Source of the DNA: an uncultured beta proteobacterium
Lineage (GTDB): Bacteria; Pseudomonadota; Gammaproteobacteria; Burkholderiales; SG8-39
Assembly (NCBI GenBank): GCA_902826155.1
Contig: CADEDU010000046.1
Location: forward strand, 1 to 54,213
DNA: 54,213 nt
Direction of reading: 5' to 3'
Positions 52,687-54,213 of this stretch are shown here, in pieces. The notes beneath the pieces are model-generated. The model worked only from the letters and a program-made list of their open reading frames with translations. It made no database searches and was not told the origin of the DNA. Each line of letters begins with the position of its first letter. Positions within the stretch are counted from its first letter, which is position 1. The translations under genes were made by a program, and so were the position numbers.

Positions 52687-53202
52687 ATGATCTCACGTGC
52701 ATACTGCCAGCTGATGGCCCGTTACAACACGTGGATGAACACGCGCCTGTACGCGCTGTGCGCCGATCTCAGTGACGCCGAACTGCGCAAGGATCGCGGC
52801 GCCTTCTTCAAGTCGATCTACTTGACGCTCAACCACATCACCTATGGCGATCTGGCGTTCCTGTCGCGGTTCACCGGCGAACCGCCGACGGTGCCGGATC
52901 CGGGCGTCGAATTGTTCAGCAGCTTCCTGCAGCTCCGCGCAGAGCGTGAATTGCTCGATGCTCGGCTCCTGAGTTGGGCGGCCACGCTCACCGAGCCTTG
53001 GCTCGCCGAGCCGCTCACCTACACCAGCAAGATCGACGCCAAGGTGCGCACCGTACCCAAGTCGGTGCTGGTCACTCACATGTTCAATCACCAGACGCAT
53101 CATCGCGGGCAAGTCACGACCCTGCTCTCGCAGATGGGGCTCGATATGGGCAGCACCGACATCCCATTCATGCAGGAGTTCACGCATGATGTGCGCGCGT
53201 GA
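52687..53202 (+). CDS. DinB family protein
   Basis: A 171-residue four-helix-bundle protein of the DinB/YfiT superfamily, whose members are metal-dependent thiol transferases or hydrolases. Candidate metal ligands are the His in TLNHITYGD (about residue 56) and the pair in HMFNHQTHHRGQVTTLL. RYNTWMNTRLYALC matches the usual start. The ribosome site is unclear: a strong GAGGAG at 52655 is too far from ATG 52687. TACAAT at 52642-52647 may be the -10. Confidence 0.9.
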   Translation: MISRAYCQLMARYNTWMNTRLYALCADLSDAELRKDRGAFFKSIYLTLNHITYGDLAFLSRFTGEPPTVPDPGVELFSSFLQLRAERELLDARLLSWAATLTEPWLAEPLTYTSKIDAKVRTVPKSVLVTHMFNHQTHHRGQVTTLLSQMGLDMGSTDIPFMQEFTHDVRA

Positions 53203-53306
53203 CCGCATTGCGGTTGAGAGACCCATGCAGCCGACTTCCACGCGTGCGACCCGTTGTGAAGCCCGCACCCTGATTCCCGTCCCAGCCTTCGCGCACACTC
53301 CTTCCC

Positions 53307-53738
53307 GTGGAACCGATCGAACGCCGCTCCGACTCGCGCAGTAGATTGATCCCCGCTTCGGCGGCCGAGGTTTTCGCTGCGATGGCCGACGCCGCGCGGG
53401 TCGCCCGCTGGTGGGGGCCTGAAGGGTTCACCAACACGATCCACGCGTTCGAGTTTCGCCCGGGCGGCAAGTGGCTGCTGACCATGCACGGCCCCGACGG
53501 CAAGAACTATCCGAACGAGAGCGTCTTTGTGCGCGTCGTGCCGGACCGCATCTTCGAGATCGAGCACCTGACTGGCCATCATTTCCTACTCACGATCGAA
53601 CTCGAGAGCCAGGGGGCCAACACGATCGTCCACTGGCGCCAGACGTTCGATACCGTCGAGCACTACGAACGCATCGCCCAGTTCGTGGCCGGTGCGAACG
53701 AACAGAATCTGGATCGACTTGCGGCAGAGGTTGCTTGA
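53307..53738 (+). CDS. SRPBCC family protein (AHSA1-like)
   Basis: A 143-residue START/AHA1-like ligand-binding domain: IPASAAEVFAAMADAARVARWWGPEGF, FEFRPGGKWLLTMHGPDG, FVRVVPDRIFEIEHL and WRQTFDTVEHYERIAQFVAGANEQNLDRLA. The start is GTG 53307. Proteins of this type bind hydrophobic ligands; specific role unknown. The next gene starts inside its stop codon. Confidence 0.91.
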   Translation: MEPIERRSDSRSRLIPASAAEVFAAMADAARVARWWGPEGFTNTIHAFEFRPGGKWLLTMHGPDGKNYPNESVFVRVVPDRIFEIEHLTGHHFLLTIELESQGANTIVHWRQTFDTVEHYERIAQFVAGANEQNLDRLAAEVA

Positions 53739-54133
53739 ACATCCCCGACGATCTCGGGCGGGTCGCGCTCGGTGCCGCGGCTGCCGCGCTCATCGGTGCG
53801 ATGCTGGTCGGGCTGTTCTTCTTTGTCATGTTCGGCTTTGACTCGAGTGCGTTGGCGATCGGCGCCCGCGCGTTGCTGGCCACGGGTCCTGCCGCCTTGT
53901 TGATCGGCGTGCCGCTCTACTTGTTTGTGCGCCGGGTCTCGCACGGCTTTGCGGGTTTGATCGCAACAGGTGTAATCGCAGGCGCGGTGTGGGCGCTACT
54001 GAGCAGCCAAGGAAGTACCGACCCGGGTCTCTATGGCAGTGCAGCGCTTCTCGGCGGAGTCAGCGCGATGATTGCGCAGCCGATCGTGAGGCGGCGCGGA
54101 CGTTTGGTTCGGTCGCACGAACTTAATCGCTGA
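53735..54133 (+). CDS. Small polytopic membrane protein
   Basis: Hypothetical inner-membrane protein of about 132 residues with four hydrophobic segments (LGAAAAALIGAMLVGLFFFVMF; LLATGPAALLIGVPLYLFV; GLIATGVIAGAVWALL; GSAALLGGVSAMIAQPIV) and a basic C-terminus. No ATG precedes the first helix, and TTG 53735, overlapping the preceding stop as TTGA, is the natural start; ATG 53801 would cut the first helix. Family not recognised. Confidence 0.72.
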   Translation: MNIPDDLGRVALGAAAAALIGAMLVGLFFFVMFGFDSSALAIGARALLATGPAALLIGVPLYLFVRRVSHGFAGLIATGVIAGAVWALLSSQGSTDPGLYGSAALLGGVSAMIAQPIVRRRGRLVRSHELNR

Positions 54134-54213
54134 ACGCCGAGGGCGCCGGCACCTCATGCAGATCATTCATCGCTGTCCGCCGCCCGATGGCACGCTCCTG
54201 CAGGCGTGCGAGC
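54123..54213 (-). CDS. Possible C-terminal end of a gene entering from the right
   Basis: On the minus strand an open frame runs from the right edge to TAA at 54125-54123, 29 codons ending HEVPAPSAFSD. Third-base GC is high, as expected for this genome. It would overlap the convergent membrane-protein gene by 11 bases. Too short to recognise; a plus-strand frame starting at 54155 is the competing possibility. Confidence 0.3.
   Translation of the reverse strand, partial: LARLQERAIGRRTAMNDLHEVPAPSAFSD

Overview
The window is a dense, high-GC Gram-negative chromosome segment. Lipid A/LPS genes (lpxK, kdsB, waaF), a Bug-type (TctC) solute-binding protein, and the gene orders xseA-exbB-exbD-lpxK-trm112-kdsB-adk and waaF-zf-ilvE-glnE-yhdP-nit-tldD point to a betaproteobacterium, probably of the Burkholderiales or a near relative. 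No rRNA, tRNA, CRISPR array, transposase or phage gene was recognised. Most of the window is vegetative core genome with small accessory blocks set into it.

Layout. 1-2987: clpA (cut by the left edge) and clpS on the minus strand, divergent from a CspD-like cold-shock gene. 3187-4521: two very small exported Lys-rich proteins, each followed by a clear hairpin terminator, then a DUF192 protein. 4587-6745: sodB and xseA on the minus strand. 7107-10938: exbB-exbD-lpxK-trm112-kdsB-adk, an envelope and nucleotide operon. 11182-13716: a K+-independent H+-pumping pyrophosphatase fused at its C-terminus to an OmpA-like peptidoglycan-binding domain; this is the most unusual protein in the window. 13794-15572: gamma-glutamyltranspeptidase.

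15630-28109 holds the proteobacterial block tsaE-amiC-mutL-miaA (with queG divergent from tsaE), known from E. coli as queG-tsaE-amiB-mutL-miaA. Here it is interrupted by an opposite-strand histidine phosphatase between mutL and miaA, and by a plus-strand block between mutL/ybaK and amiC: dedA, class III CoA-transferase, enoyl-CoA hydratase, acyl-CoA dehydrogenase and a Bug binding protein. That block reads as a catabolic module for import, CoA activation, oxidation and hydration of an organic acid.

28155-31802: Rieske oxygenase alpha and beta subunits, an EamA exporter and an M23 peptidase, with start/stop overlaps. 31867-33022: a VOC protein and a WYL regulator. 33247-34396: a tiny membrane protein and a methyltransferase that carries a lipoprotein signal. 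34383-39628 (minus): glnE, ilvE, CHCC zinc finger, waaF. 39922-46319 (plus): yhdP, nitrilase-family amidase, tldD. 46331-48385 (minus): an EF-G-like GTPase. 48694-51328: a three-gene SsuACB-like ABC importer with translationally coupled overlaps, convergent with an LLM flavin monooxygenase (51341-52450). 52687-54133: DinB-like, SRPBCC and small membrane proteins. A possible minus-strand gene enters from the right edge.

Genes often overlap by 1-4 bases (ATGA, GTGA, TTGA, TGATG), and several real starts are GTG or TTG. Very long antisense frames caused by the high GC content are common and were left out.
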